Notes under the pieces: model-generated
What the model was told of the DNA's origin: nothing
Seen by the model: the letters and a program-made list of their open reading frames with translations, nothing else
Databases searched by the model: none
Assembly (NCBI GenBank): GCA_025642075.2
Contig: JAODUO010001224.1
Location: 60,001-124,000, forward strand
DNA from: Ridgeia piscesae
Lineage: Eukaryota > Annelida > Polychaeta > Sabellida > Siboglinidae
Reading direction: 5' to 3'
DNA: 64,000 nucleotides
Position numbers and translations under genes: made by a program
In this document: positions 35,801-50,100 of the stretch, one piece after another
Layout of the letters: every line of letters starts with the position of its first letter
How positions within the stretch are numbered: the stretch's first letter is position 1

Positions 35801-36970
35801 TCCGGGACCAGGCCGTGGACAGGGAGACTTGGGACATGGCCGACCAGGGTAGGTCCCTGTAACTGGGCATGGCTGGTCATTGCGGGTTTTGTCTATCTAC
35901 GTAAATCACTGGTGGTGTCAGAGCATAGTTAGACTTCCTGGTGTGACCCATACGAATGTAGTACCTTAATAATTGTGACATTTGAAATTTTCAAAAAGAA
36001 TTTTTATGTGAAATGAGTACAGTAGGACAGACATATTAGTAGGTTCAATGCTATGATGTATCTGCAGTGTGATGACGCATGTTAGGCAGAGTGTAGTTGG
36101 CGTAGTGATGTTTTAGCAATTTTTTCTTACACGACCCTGCAGATGTAGAAAAACATGCTAAATAAATATTGACGGGCAGTGCACTTAATAAGTGCATTTT
36201 AAAAGAGCCTGAGATTTGTGATTTTGATGAAATTTTTATCAGTGACATGACTTCAGTGACTGTAGAAATTAATAAAAAAATCTAAGTTACAGTGTCTTTA
36301 TAATCTGACAAAACGCTATCATGGCGGCCAATGGGAAACTAACCATGCTCTGTGCTCTGGTGGCTCCAGAAGGCTTTGTCTGCGTAGCAGAAGGTGGACC
36401 AAACCTGATGTGTCTTCAAACACACCTGACGACCGTTTCATTGACATCACTGACAAACTGATCTTTTTTCTCAAAGTTGATTCCCTTCTTAACTGTATTC
36501 CTGTACAGGTATACTGAAATCTGTTAACACCGAACATTTTTCTCTGGAGTACCACAAAAATAGTGTCGTCATTTAAATGGCTGTGACTTTTTGCATTTTG
36601 AAAACACTTCTAAATTAACACTGGATTGTGTTTATAATGATAGCCCGATATCTTTTTGAAATAGGTGCATATGTGTGCAAGGCCAAAGGAGGTTTGTGTT
36701 TTCATGAGTTTAAGCAAACATAACGTGACCAATGAATTGACGTTGTCACATTGACTGTCCCCAGCCCTGCAATTGCTGTCCTCCGAGGACGACATCCTGG
36801 GTATGCCCGAGATGTCAACCAAGGAGAAGATGGACAAGATGTCTGCCCAGCCGAAGGTGGACGAACTGAAGCGGGAGATGGGAGGATCCCGCTCCTCCTT
36901 GCGATCCCGCGTGTCCCTTCACAGCAGCACATCGGGCTCCCTCTCCGACATGACCAAGGAGCCACAGTGA
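26835..36970 (+). CDS. Ubiquitin-like, multi-pass membrane, ARM-like repeat protein (5' incomplete)
   Basis: Fifteen exons with agreeing phases: 26835-27047, 27426-27566, 27814-27968, 28578-28671, 29074-29217, 30563-30639, 31041-31130, 31587-31686, 32457-32605, 33129-33256, 33960-34069, 34564-34668, 35272-35402, 35757-35848, 36765-36970. They give 644 residues plus an unseen N-terminus. Residues 1-71 resemble a beta-grasp ubiquitin-like domain (TFVVRVQPNETIARIRAQLL, then LRYKGQYL and ISESALLKMI). Exons 3-5 hold about four hydrophobic segments, including VAIWAFAVKF, SLASAAAFVYFATV and SAIFFCIHSICLLIAAIL. From exon 6 on there are helical ARM-like repeats (VPRIAAFELATMAA, HAVETLAELMTIPAIQ, GVRTLTALLRS, VYQVASAISYIV, KKFALQTFELLAI). 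The tail is Ser-rich and charged. I do not recognise a named orthologue; function is unknown. The intron after 34069 appears to be GC-AG. Confidence 0.85.
27365..27400. repeat. (CA)n microsatellite
   Basis: Short CA/GCA tract ending about 25 bp upstream of an acceptor of the ubiquitin-like/ARM gene (exon start 27426), partly standing in for the polypyrimidine tract. Confidence 0.9.
29507..30562 (+). repeat. 26-bp array matching the acceptor at 30563
   Basis: About 40 copies of a 26-bp unit, 'ccatgttgcagtattgtgac' plus 'catgtg'. The array runs directly into the exon that starts at 30563, whose junction reads ccatgttgcag|TACGGGGACTATG. The exonic bases resemble the repeat (TATTGTGACTATG in some units). 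Each unit thus offers a plausible acceptor, 'gttgcag|TA'. The nearest is used, judged by frame continuity. Confidence 0.92.
31667..31988 (+). repeat. Three copies of an exon end plus donor
   Basis: The exon ending at 31686 finishes 'acaatacctgccatccag|gtaagg'. The same 18 exonic bases plus donor recur at about 31702-31728 and, after a 230-bp gap, at about 31963-31988. All three copies keep an intact CAG|GTAAGG. Confidence 0.9.
33384..33911. repeat. 12-bp minisatellite
   Basis: About 43 copies of 'tatagtacaaac' with minor variants ('tactacaaac'). Because 12 is a multiple of 3, every open frame is a four-residue repeat (NYST, TIVQ, CTIV); none is a gene. It lies in an intron about 50 bp upstream of the acceptor at 33960. 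Confidence 0.95.
34069..34563 (+). other. Probable GC-AG intron
   Basis: Frame continuity places the exon end at 34069 (ICAQ), followed by gcaagtg: CAG|GCAAGT is the classic strong GC donor. The next exon begins at 34564 after 'attaacag', giving AQ|EELLKH in phase 0. A GT donor four bases on (GCAA|GTGATC) would shift the frame. Confidence 0.75.
34476..34566 (+). repeat. 19-bp repeats duplicating the acceptor at 34564
   Basis: Five imperfect copies of 'cacattaaca(g/t)gagtctga'. The last is the true acceptor, attaacag|GAGGAG. Three of the five keep 'acaggag' and two have mutated to 'acatgag', which removes the AG at that position. Confidence 0.88.
34666..34735 (+). repeat. 16-bp repeats duplicating the donor at 34668
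   Basis: Four copies of 'caggtgagctttgagt' follow in direct succession. The first contains the true donor (AAACAG|GTGAGC). Copies 2 and 4 keep CAG|GTGAGC and copy 3 reads 'cagttgaact'. Both ends of this 105-bp exon therefore carry independent tandem duplications of their splice sites. Confidence 0.9.
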
Positions 36971-36975
36971 CAGGG

Positions 36976-37018
36976 ACACCCTCTCCCTGTCCCTGTCCCT
37001 GTCCCTGTCCCTCTCCCA
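36976..37018 (+). repeat. (CCCTGT)n short tandem repeat
   Basis: Six or so copies of 'ccctgt' starting a few bases after the stop codon of the ubiquitin-like/ARM gene, in its 3' UTR. Confidence 0.85.
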
Positions 37019-37041
37019 GACATGGGGCCACATGCATTTGA

Positions 37042-37208
37042 TTTTTTTCAAATACCTTTACATTGTATTTAAATGCAAACATTTCTGGCTCAATAGTTTC
37101 AAATGCATATGCAAATACTGGATGAGTTATCCAGTATATGCATTTGAAAATATTGAACCAGACATATTTGCATTTAAATACAATATTAAAGGTATTTGAA
37201 AAAAAAAA
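37042..37208. repeat. Long foldback in the 3' UTR
   Basis: Two arms of about 80 bases (37042-37121 and 37127-37208) are near-complete reverse complements with only a few bases between them. They include 'caaatacctttacattgtat' opposite 'atacaatattaaaggtattt'. Starting about 70 bases after the stop codon at 36970, it would form a long hairpin in the mRNA. It is probably a foldback or MITE insertion. Confidence 0.85.
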
Positions 37209-38362
37209 CCTTTTTCAAACACAATAGTTCCCTCATTTGTTTCATATTTTTTCTGGGTATTAATGGATGGTATTTCACCAGCTTGTTTAATAATACATGA
37301 TTTTAACTTGTACCACTAATTTAAAATCATATGTAGTGCACAGAATAAATGCAGAAAGAAAATTAGGAGACAGAAAAGTATTTGAATTTTTATTTGAAAA
37401 GTATTTGCATTTGCCATAAATGTAAAAATGCTTGTATATTAATATTGTTTCTTTGCATTTGACCTCATGTCTGGACTCTTGCACTGAATGAGTGGGCTAG
37501 ATGTGTAGTTGTCTGTGTTTAGATAACACTGGGTTCTTCCAGCTGTACGAGACAAAGTAACCACTGCGATGACAGTGTAACAGCTTGCCTTATTTGTGAT
37601 ACGAATAGATTGTGCTTTTATAGCTATCACAATTATTTATGTTTTAGCAGTGCTGTGATAAGATATATTATGTATATTCAAGTTTATATATTTAAGAATG
37701 TGATATTTATTACTACTCCATTTATTACAATGTGTAGTCATCACCCTTGTCTAGTATCATGCGACCTTTTTGTAGCAGGAGAAAATATACATTTAAAAGA
37801 ACATATTCTGATGCACCCGACTCATCTTCATGGATGTTGGGCTTCAAGTGAATAATACAGTTCGTTATTTATTTGGACATATTCAAGACTGAATATTTTA
37901 CCAAGCAACTGCAAAAGAAGAATTCTTAAACAAAAGGGTATTTTTTTAAAGTTTAATGTGGAGATTAATTTTTTTTTAAATTTACTTTAATGTTACGGCT
38001 ACATTCGTCAGTGACATTTTGTTGACATGTGTCAATGCGTTATTGTGACAAAAAGAGAAAGTAGTACATTAATATGGGATGCAAAGGCTTCATTGACCTA
38101 CACAAATAATGTTTTAAATCTGTAATATGTTGAGCATTTGTTATCATAATTAATAGAAACAGTTAACTTAAACATGATAATGTACAAGTGTTATTGTGGT
38201 ATAAGTTTAGTTGTGTTCTTGGGTAATAACGTGTCTGTTATGTTGATATAGCTTATATTTGCTCTGTTATTAATATATTAGTGTTGATCACAAAGACAGT
38301 ATATAATGTTAAATAATTTATGACAATATTTAACGTAATGGACTCCCTATATAATAACCTGT

Positions 38363-38475
38363 GGACCAAGGCAGCCATTGGCTTATTCAGTAAACAATGC
38401 AGCCATTGGCTTATTCAGTAACCAAGGCAGCCATTGGCTTATTCAGTATCCAAGGCAGCCAAATGGCTTATTATT
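38363..38475. repeat. Tandem repeat of about 32 bp
   Basis: Four imperfect copies of a unit containing 'gcagccattggcttattcag', downstream of the ubiquitin-like/ARM gene. Confidence 0.85.
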
Positions 38476-40264
38476 AAATCTTTCAAAGTGCCTATTTATT
38501 AGTTTAGTTTAATTATTAGTATACAATTATGCAACATGGTTTTATATAGGTTACCTAATAAAACTGTTTGGCTGGTCCAACCCACAGTCGAGTCATTGTT
38601 TATTTTATACTAGTTGAGTTACCTGGCAGTGCCTGCAGAAAATGGCAGTCTATTGTAATATAAACCATGGCATGACTGAAGTGTAATTACTATTATTTTA
38701 AGTGTTACATCATCAAAAATAGTACAATACGAGTCCAGTATCGAGCATGGCACCTGAGACACGCTACACAAACACTAGCATTATCACTAATTTTAATAGG
38801 GCTAATATGTCATATTCCTCATATCATGTTTGTTTGAACATGTATGTGTTTTTCCGAGTTACCAGTGTAACTTTAGAAACACTGATGCTATCTGTAGGTT
38901 TTGGAAACACTTGCGCCATCTGTAGCAGACATGTCAACTGTGAAAGAGGGTATTACTCAAACACTGCTTCCAGTGTTTCTTATACCCATCGTCCATCCTG
39001 GGCCAACATTTCTGTTGTTTTGAAACTAACCATGAAGATCCACAACCGTGAATTACAAAAAAACATCCAAATCTATGAATCACATTTTAGACTAAACAGC
39101 ACAAGCCAGCTAAATTATATACACAAAGTGTCAGCCCAACATCCAAAAGCAAAAAAGATATGGGTTCAGACAGAAAACTATATTGTTTTATAAGACTTGT
39201 CATTAGAAGTTGTCTTGAACTTGCTAGATCCATGTTTTCCACGTGTTTTCCACGTGCAAGAACATGTTTCTGGGCCCACTGTGCACCAGACAATACAGCA
39301 TCTCAAACAATAACAACAAATCCCAGGGCAGAGGAAATGCAGACTACTTTTTATACAAAACGTCCACGTGACAGATTATTTACAGAATAATCAACACAAT
39401 AACAAGACACGACTGTTTCAAGATGCACAAGAATAGTTATACCTAATCTAATCACTGGCACACATACTTATCACAGAAGGATGGTTCCATGAGTTAACAG
39501 TCAAAACAATTTGTGTTTAACATTGATTAAAATCACCACCACTAATACATGGGGTAGGACTGATTTAATCAAACTACATTAGACAAATATCTGCCAAATT
39601 CTGAGGAAGGAGGGAGGTGGGGAGAGAGGGAGAGGGGGAAGAAATTTTTATTGACCAAAGCAACTATGTATAATAAGGTAGAACATATATACAAACAATT
39701 ATTTTCACACTGGGAGAATGTGTCACAATTGTGAAATATATTTTTTTAAACAAAATCCATCCGTCATGGAGATCATGACAAAGACGAGGCTGGCGACTAC
39801 TTTAATTTACATGTTAGACTAGTAACAAGTAATAAATAAATAAGAATGTCAAGGCATTACCATCATGCTACATGCTTCTGGCATTCACAATACTATAAAC
39901 TGAACAACTAATCACTTGCATACATGATACATTACCGCCAGGTAAGAATGAACAAAGATGGCTTTTAAGAAGAGCACTGTCAAAAACACAAAGCAAACAA
40001 TGTAAATAAATGTGTACAAATCATGGAGTCTTCTTAAATAAGCTGCCAACTGGTAGAGCAGAGGCCAATAGTCCAATGAACAAGTCTTCATAGAAAGTGC
40101 TAAATTGATCTTGGCACATTGGAAAGATAAACTTACAGTACGGCTCAGAACATGCGAATGAAGATCACAACGCCATGTTAAGGAAGCGTAGTTATAAAAA
40201 ATGATGTGCATGAAGAATGTGGTGGCACATTAGCTACACGATCAGATTTTGATAGATGCTGAAT

Positions 40265-40416
40265 CAAGAGAGAGAGAGAGAGATAGAGGGGGGAGAGAGA
40301 GGCAGAGGGAGAGGGAGAGAGAGGGAGGGAGAGATAGAGGAGAGAGAGGGGAGAGAGGGAGAGGGAGAGGGAGAGGGAGAGGGAGAGGGAGAGGGAGAGG
40401 GAGAGGGAGAGGGAGA
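40265..40416. repeat. Purine-rich (GA)n / (GAGGGA)n tract
   Basis: About 150 bases of almost pure purine on the plus strand, grading from GA repeats to (GGGAGA)n, in the 3' flank of ICMT. Such mirror-symmetric purine runs can form triplex (H-DNA); that is a general property and not shown here. Confidence 0.9.
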
Positions 40417-40801
40417 CCTGCTGTGTCAAACCTAAGAAAATGTATTCTTTGTTGCCCCTGTTTACCCGGATGTAGGAACGATTCTGGATAAAGACTGGCT
40501 GAAGGTTGACATTTGCATAATTACAGCATGGCTGAATGCTTCCCAGAGAATTCAAGCTGGAGCTTGATGAAACAGGTCCCCCGGAGAGTAAAGCATAACA
40601 CTCTCAACAATCCTAAGGCTTGGATACTGCCCTCTAAAAGAACTTACCTTTTAGATATACAACACTACTGTTCACGTGACAGGTGACACAACTATTTGTT
40701 TCCCTCCCACCATACACAAAGCTATGTTTTTACAACAATTCTGTGCAACCTTCTTTCACCAGGCACACAGGACCAATACAAAAGAACTACTTCACACTTG
40801 T

Positions 40802-44253
<3,452 letters not shown>

Positions 44254-46006
44254 GGCGGAAGTTGATTCTGGTAGTACATTTATTTCCAGTAGGTGGGGAA
44301 ACGCATGAACTTTGCCACATTCACTAGGTGGCGCGCAGTGTCTTGTGACATGCTACTTTTGCATGTAATATTATACTTATAATTATAGCCTTTTTAATGA
44401 AAAGTTTCCGTTGTCAAACACTTTAAAATACAATAAGTTTGTTAATTGGCATAACTAATTGCGGTTAAAACATAGAGCATCGAAAAATAATAAATTAAAG
44501 CTGTTTTCAATATTTAGTAGGTTTATATTCACCCAACATTACAATACCACAGTACACTGAACAAATTAGTTCTTGGGATAAAGCAATTGATGGATATTTG
44601 TGTATAGTTTTCGCACATTAATTGTTGAGTGGCTGAATACTTTCCAATACAGGTTTGCCACATAGTAAAATGTTTTGAACAGCCCTAGGAGAAAGGATTA
44701 GATATAGCAGTATATTATAGAAACATACCCTTTTAAAGAGGATCCAACCTGAACAGATTAGTATTTTTTTATTTGTTGCTGCACATGCCTATTGTTGATG
44801 CATTATAAATACCCATGGCGAATTCCCAGATTATCTGAAGACAAATAACATAATCTTCATTTGGGCAGGTAAAACATGTTTATGCATCTTTAATAGTAAA
44901 TTTTCAATTGATAGTGTAACATAGATACACAACATAATACTTTGAAACATTTCTTATTTGGTTATCAACAACCATTTTCCTTGAGTTATCCACATCCCTT
45001 ATGTTTCTGCCTTAGAATTACAACAGAACATGACTGATGAAACCAATGTCTGAATGTAGCTTTCAACACTGAAAATGCAGTTGATATCATGTTAGACATA
45101 CTCTGTATAAAAAGTAACCAATATGTAGTACAAGTATCAAAATGAGACTCAAACATCATTTAATAAGTGATGTACTATTTCTATATGTCCCTGACATGGC
45201 TATGACCAGTAATTTGTACTATAAAACTAAAAACACTGTAAAATTAACTCAACAATAATGAAATATAGATCTATCTCATTTTGATTGGCATAATACTGCC
45301 ATATTTATGAGCAAATTACAGCCAATACGGTTATAGGTATACATGAGTTCATACACATAATACTTAGATGGTACAGCCAAATGCTTCTTATGCACTTTCT
45401 AAAAAACAGTTTACATAGACAGACACATTCAAACACAGACAAGCTGAACAATTGACCAGCTATCAAGACGTAATCATCAGTTCTGAATTACCACAAGATT
45501 CTAGTGTGAGTTTTATGTCTCATAATCTATGTTGTGTATGTGTGTGTGCATGCGCATGCATATTTGTGTGTTTATATTGATAGTATATGTGTATATACAT
45601 TTACATGCTTCTGACAACACTGTAAGCTGACCAGTGTGTAAATACATAGACACAGACACAGTGACAGTATCAACCTGTCAGTCAGACGTACAACATGAAC
45701 AGTCCTTACTACAACTGGCCCTGTTAGCAGTTATTGTACATTCATAACACGACAAGACAGTTTGTGAACGATGCAGTATCTCACAAATGCATACTGCAGG
45801 GAACAATGTGAGGAAAGACAGTGGCTAAAACATTATTAAATCCTCCTTGAGCAACTTGTCAACACAGGGATGGAAATTTTCACTCCTTCGCATATACGAT
45901 GCAAGAATATCGCAGACGAGGCTCTCAGTGAGGATGAGTATAAACCTTGATGTAGCTGTCCACAGTGAATCGTGAGTCCTTGACAAACAAACTGGGCCAT
46001 TGTTTA
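44254..46006. other. Intergenic between ICMT and TMEM201
   Basis: Contains the ICMT promoter side (44254-44350, with 'gtggcgcgcagtg') and, further right, the 3' UTR or flank of TMEM201. The rest is AT-rich. A frame at 45825-46043 overlaps the last TMEM201 exon in another frame and is not treated as coding. Confidence 0.5.
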
Positions 46007-47135
46007 TCATGATTCCCACTTGAAGCCAAAGAAGACAAGACATAGAAGTAAGTTCACCACGATACTTATTCCAAGCAGACTCGTGGTGAAGGAACTTTGT
46101 TGTTTCGGAGGAACTGCAATCAAGAAAACAACACTGTCCATGAGAAATTGTTCCAAGCGCTCACACTGACATACAAACAAGAAATCAATCACCTGCAAAT
46201 TCCCTCACAAAAAAACGCTATCTTGGCAGCTGAAAGTGACACTAATGAATTGAAACAAACATGCTGTGCATTTATAGAAGCAGCATTTCTTAATCACACA
46301 GGTTTGATATATGTTTTATTTGTGTTTCAGAAGAAATAATATTTAAAAAATATTATTAGCAAAGGTTTAGTCATTGAATATGTGAGTAAAACTGTTTGAA
46401 ACTATATTTTGAGTAAAAGCTAAGAAATGACTAGATATAAAAAAAATCTTTTTTATAATGTTTATCTCTGTTTCAGTGTGACATTGAATGTGGCTTTTAC
46501 CTTTGCATGTTTATACACATATTAATAAGTTTTCTTTGTCTTAATATTTGGCCCTTAAGATGTGCCGAATTCTAGAGACCAGTATTAATATATTTCCAAC
46601 AGTCTTGCTGATTGGAAACTGACATGACCACATACAGGAAGATGTACCTCGTGCAGCGACAGGGGCGCAATCTGTTGTGGTATCCACCTCACACCTGGAC
46701 GACACGGATGACCGCTCACTACCGTTGCTGACAGGGTCATCGGCAAGCCGCACATCACTAAACACAGAGCTGATGTCACTGGCAGCGTAGCCTGAGATGG
46801 TGCTGGGCGAGTAGAAGGAGTTGGAGGCGAGGAGGGAGGCAGGAGTGGGAGACGTGAATGACAAGACACTTGAAGGACGTTGAAGAGACGCGCCTGACGA
46901 TGAGCCACCGAAGAGATGAGCTGCACGGTGGACAGAACCTATGACAGACAGAGTTGACACTATGAAGGTGACAGACTGTGTCAATCACAAAGAAGACCTC
47001 ATATCCGTGATGTTGTCTATCATCTAATATCTTGTCTTAGCCATCTAGACATGGCCTTACTTTACCCATAGGTGTTTTCGTAGAAGCGACTGTACATGTT
47101 TCACAATCTTTTCCTAAGGTAAAGTGTAAATAAAA

Positions 47136-47198
<63 letters not shown>

Positions 47199-50100
47199 AT
47201 ATATGTTACAATTTACTGTTTGACATTTTTAATGTTCTGAAATTTGTTTACCATAATTATGCATATTTTATGGGCACAAACATCATTCAACCTCTGTTAA
47301 CATGCTTTGGGGTTACTAAAACAAACCGGATGTTTCAACATAATATTAAAATATAATGTTAAAAATTGAGAAATCACACTCCCTTCCCTAAACACACACC
47401 ATGCCCTAGGTTCTGTGTGGGCACCACCCCCTCCCTGCTGATTGGAGGTGCTTTGAAGCGGGCCGGACTGATGAGGGGGCGATTACGACGATGTCTCATT
47501 GACTCGGTCGGAGAACTCGGAGGACTCATGTTCACGTGCTTCGGGACGGAGCGAGGAACAGCAAACACACCTGGAACAACATCAACACACCTGGAACAAC
47601 ATTAACACACCTTTGGAATGCACATTAACATGCCTTAATGAGATTCACATCAACAATATGACAACAACATTTATTGAGAGTTCAATTTACAGTTTAAAAT
47701 ACAATTGTATATATGGCATGACATGTTTGTAAGTAATATTGTCAAGTATCTACACTGTAATATAGTTTATGTACTACAAAAACTTCCATTTTCTTAACTG
47801 GAATGAATTACTCTACACACAGTTTCAAAATGTTCATCACATTAAAATTAGCACATACCTGTCAAACAAAATGTACAACTTTGTAGATGTTTCTACATTG
47901 GAATGTACATAATGTAATTACAAATAAAGATGACAAAATATGTGACTGAAACATTCAATGGATATATGTGTAAAGTGTATAATATACACTACTAAACAGT
48001 TTGTATATTATATATATATATAATTATATATATTATATATATATATATATATAATATATATATATATATATTTACCTAAGTAAGATGGAATCAAATAATT
48101 TGAAAGTTCCTCTAATCTGACAACTGACTGACAACTCACCCATCTGCCTGTTCTCTGTGTGGTCACCACGGAGGCTGACAGATTCAAAATCACCCATGCC
48201 TGTCACCGACGAGGAGCTGTCGCAAGTCTCGGTTATAGAAACATTTCCATCCACTTGTCTCCGCCTCCTACAAACATCCCAACGTCTCCATATGCTCTGT
48301 CACAATACTTAATCGTCAACACTCCTAGTGATGAATAGGTAACATAAAAGATGGAAGTGTCATATTGAATTGATAAAGAAGGAGATCCCAGATACATAAA
48401 TGATGGATTAAAGAGTTTACAAAGTTATCATGACAACTGTAGACAACAGAAAACCAACATAAATGTATTTTTAACACACTTGTGTTCCCAGGGTAGGTGT
48501 GGCTGATTACGTTTGTGTCAGCCTTCATTATGCCTGGCACGTGTTTTTGAAAAACTCCTCTTAATATTAAGCAAAATAAATCGCACATGAGGGTGTGATT
48601 GGCCTGTGGTCATGGGATATAATTTTGGGTGATTTCAATAACACACAGCTTGTATTACATGCAACGTTTAGGGAACTGAATTCCCACCAGTCATGTATCT
48701 GGGTATTTTAATGCTAATGGCGGAGTCAATTTTTAACAGTTTGCGGAGATGATCAGCCAGGGGTACTGTAGCACAGTGCAGTGATCCGTGGCTTGCGAGA
48801 ATGCTGTTTAATGAAGTGTCCAAATACACAGATTCCTTAATGAAATTAATTAGCTAATGTTATGAATTATGTTGTGTGGCGGGACAAAACTCACGTGTGT
48901 TTGCGCAGAGTGATGCGTCTGACTCGCTTCTGTCTCACAAATACCATGCTGCAGGCGACAAGAAGCACGTTGACTGTGGCCACGGTACACTGCAGTAGGA
49001 GGTCGCCATGGTGATGAGGGAGGATCTGTGTCATGCCCCCACAATGCAACAGGAACAACACCAGCCATGAGAACAAACTCCCGGCCCCAGACACGTGAAC
49101 CCTGCAAGAAAGTGAGTCTCTGTGAGAATGAGCAGCAGTGATTGTTTTGTAAAACTTAACTGAGCATATTCCTCAAAAAAGGATAATTTGGAAATAACAA
49201 ATATATATTTGAAGCAAGGGTATATTTTGGGACCATTCAGACAAGGACATATTTTTTTTATGATATGCTTTGCTACCGCCCTGCAATAATAATATTGACT
49301 GCTGCAGTTTCTGTGACACTGAGTGGTTTAAATAAAATTAGTGGCTTACTGATTTAAATCACTTCAATCACTGATGTGTTTCAAATCAGTAAATCACTAA
49401 TTTTATACAATCAATCATGCCCACTGAATGTTGTACATTGCACAATGCTGTTTATCTGTAATGCAGTTTGTCACAAATATTTTGACGGAACACTGGTGGT
49501 CTGTTAAGACGTTAAATATAAGCCTAGTTCTACAAACACCCTCTTGGGGGTTATTCATTTTTAAAAGACGGGGTGCATATTATTCAGGGAAACGTGCACC
49601 TCAATATCTTCGTGAACCGGGCTATAAAGAGGGACGATGACATGCCTATGTTTGCCGTTGACGTAGATGGCAATGGCGGCAAGCAGGAAGCCAGCAATAA
49701 TGACGACGCAGACATGTTGACTGACGACCCGCAGACCGACTGTGACTTGTGCGGGAAGCAGTGTGACACGAGTGTAGGAGACCATATTGCGTCGTCCAAG
49801 TGTGTGCATGTTGCACAGGAATACTGCGAGTGCACACAACAGACTGGCTGTGCGAAACATGCAAGCAGGGCGAGACACTGCTGTGCTATCTATCACCGGG
49901 TTCTGAAACAATGCAAAGATTCATTCATGTTACATCTCTACTGAAGTGATCTTGTCACAAATTTAGAGTTCTGATACAAGGTTTAATAAAAAAAGAACTC
50001 TTAAATACACAACCATAACTATAATATATCAATTATATCATCAGACCTGGTGTAATTCAATGGGAACTATCGGAGGGAAGCGTTAACAGTGTAGTGTCAT

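Larger units (their letters stand above)
37209..40801. other. 3' flanks of two convergent genes
   Basis: No exon was seen between the ubiquitin-like/ARM gene (plus) and the ICMT stop codon (minus, 40802). 3' UTRs of both probably extend in. AATAAA-type signals occur on the plus strand at 37344 and 38557. A 148-codon frame at 38747-39193 has no splice context, family resemblance or unusual composition and is treated as chance. Confidence 0.5.

Noticed and set aside
38747..39193. 148-codon plus-strand frame
   Set aside because: AT-rich composition, no splice context, no domain or family resemblance; length is compatible with chance.
49573..49944. 123-codon plus-strand frame rich in Cys and Asp
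   Set aside because: Exactly antisense to the TMEM201 exon at 49646-49902.
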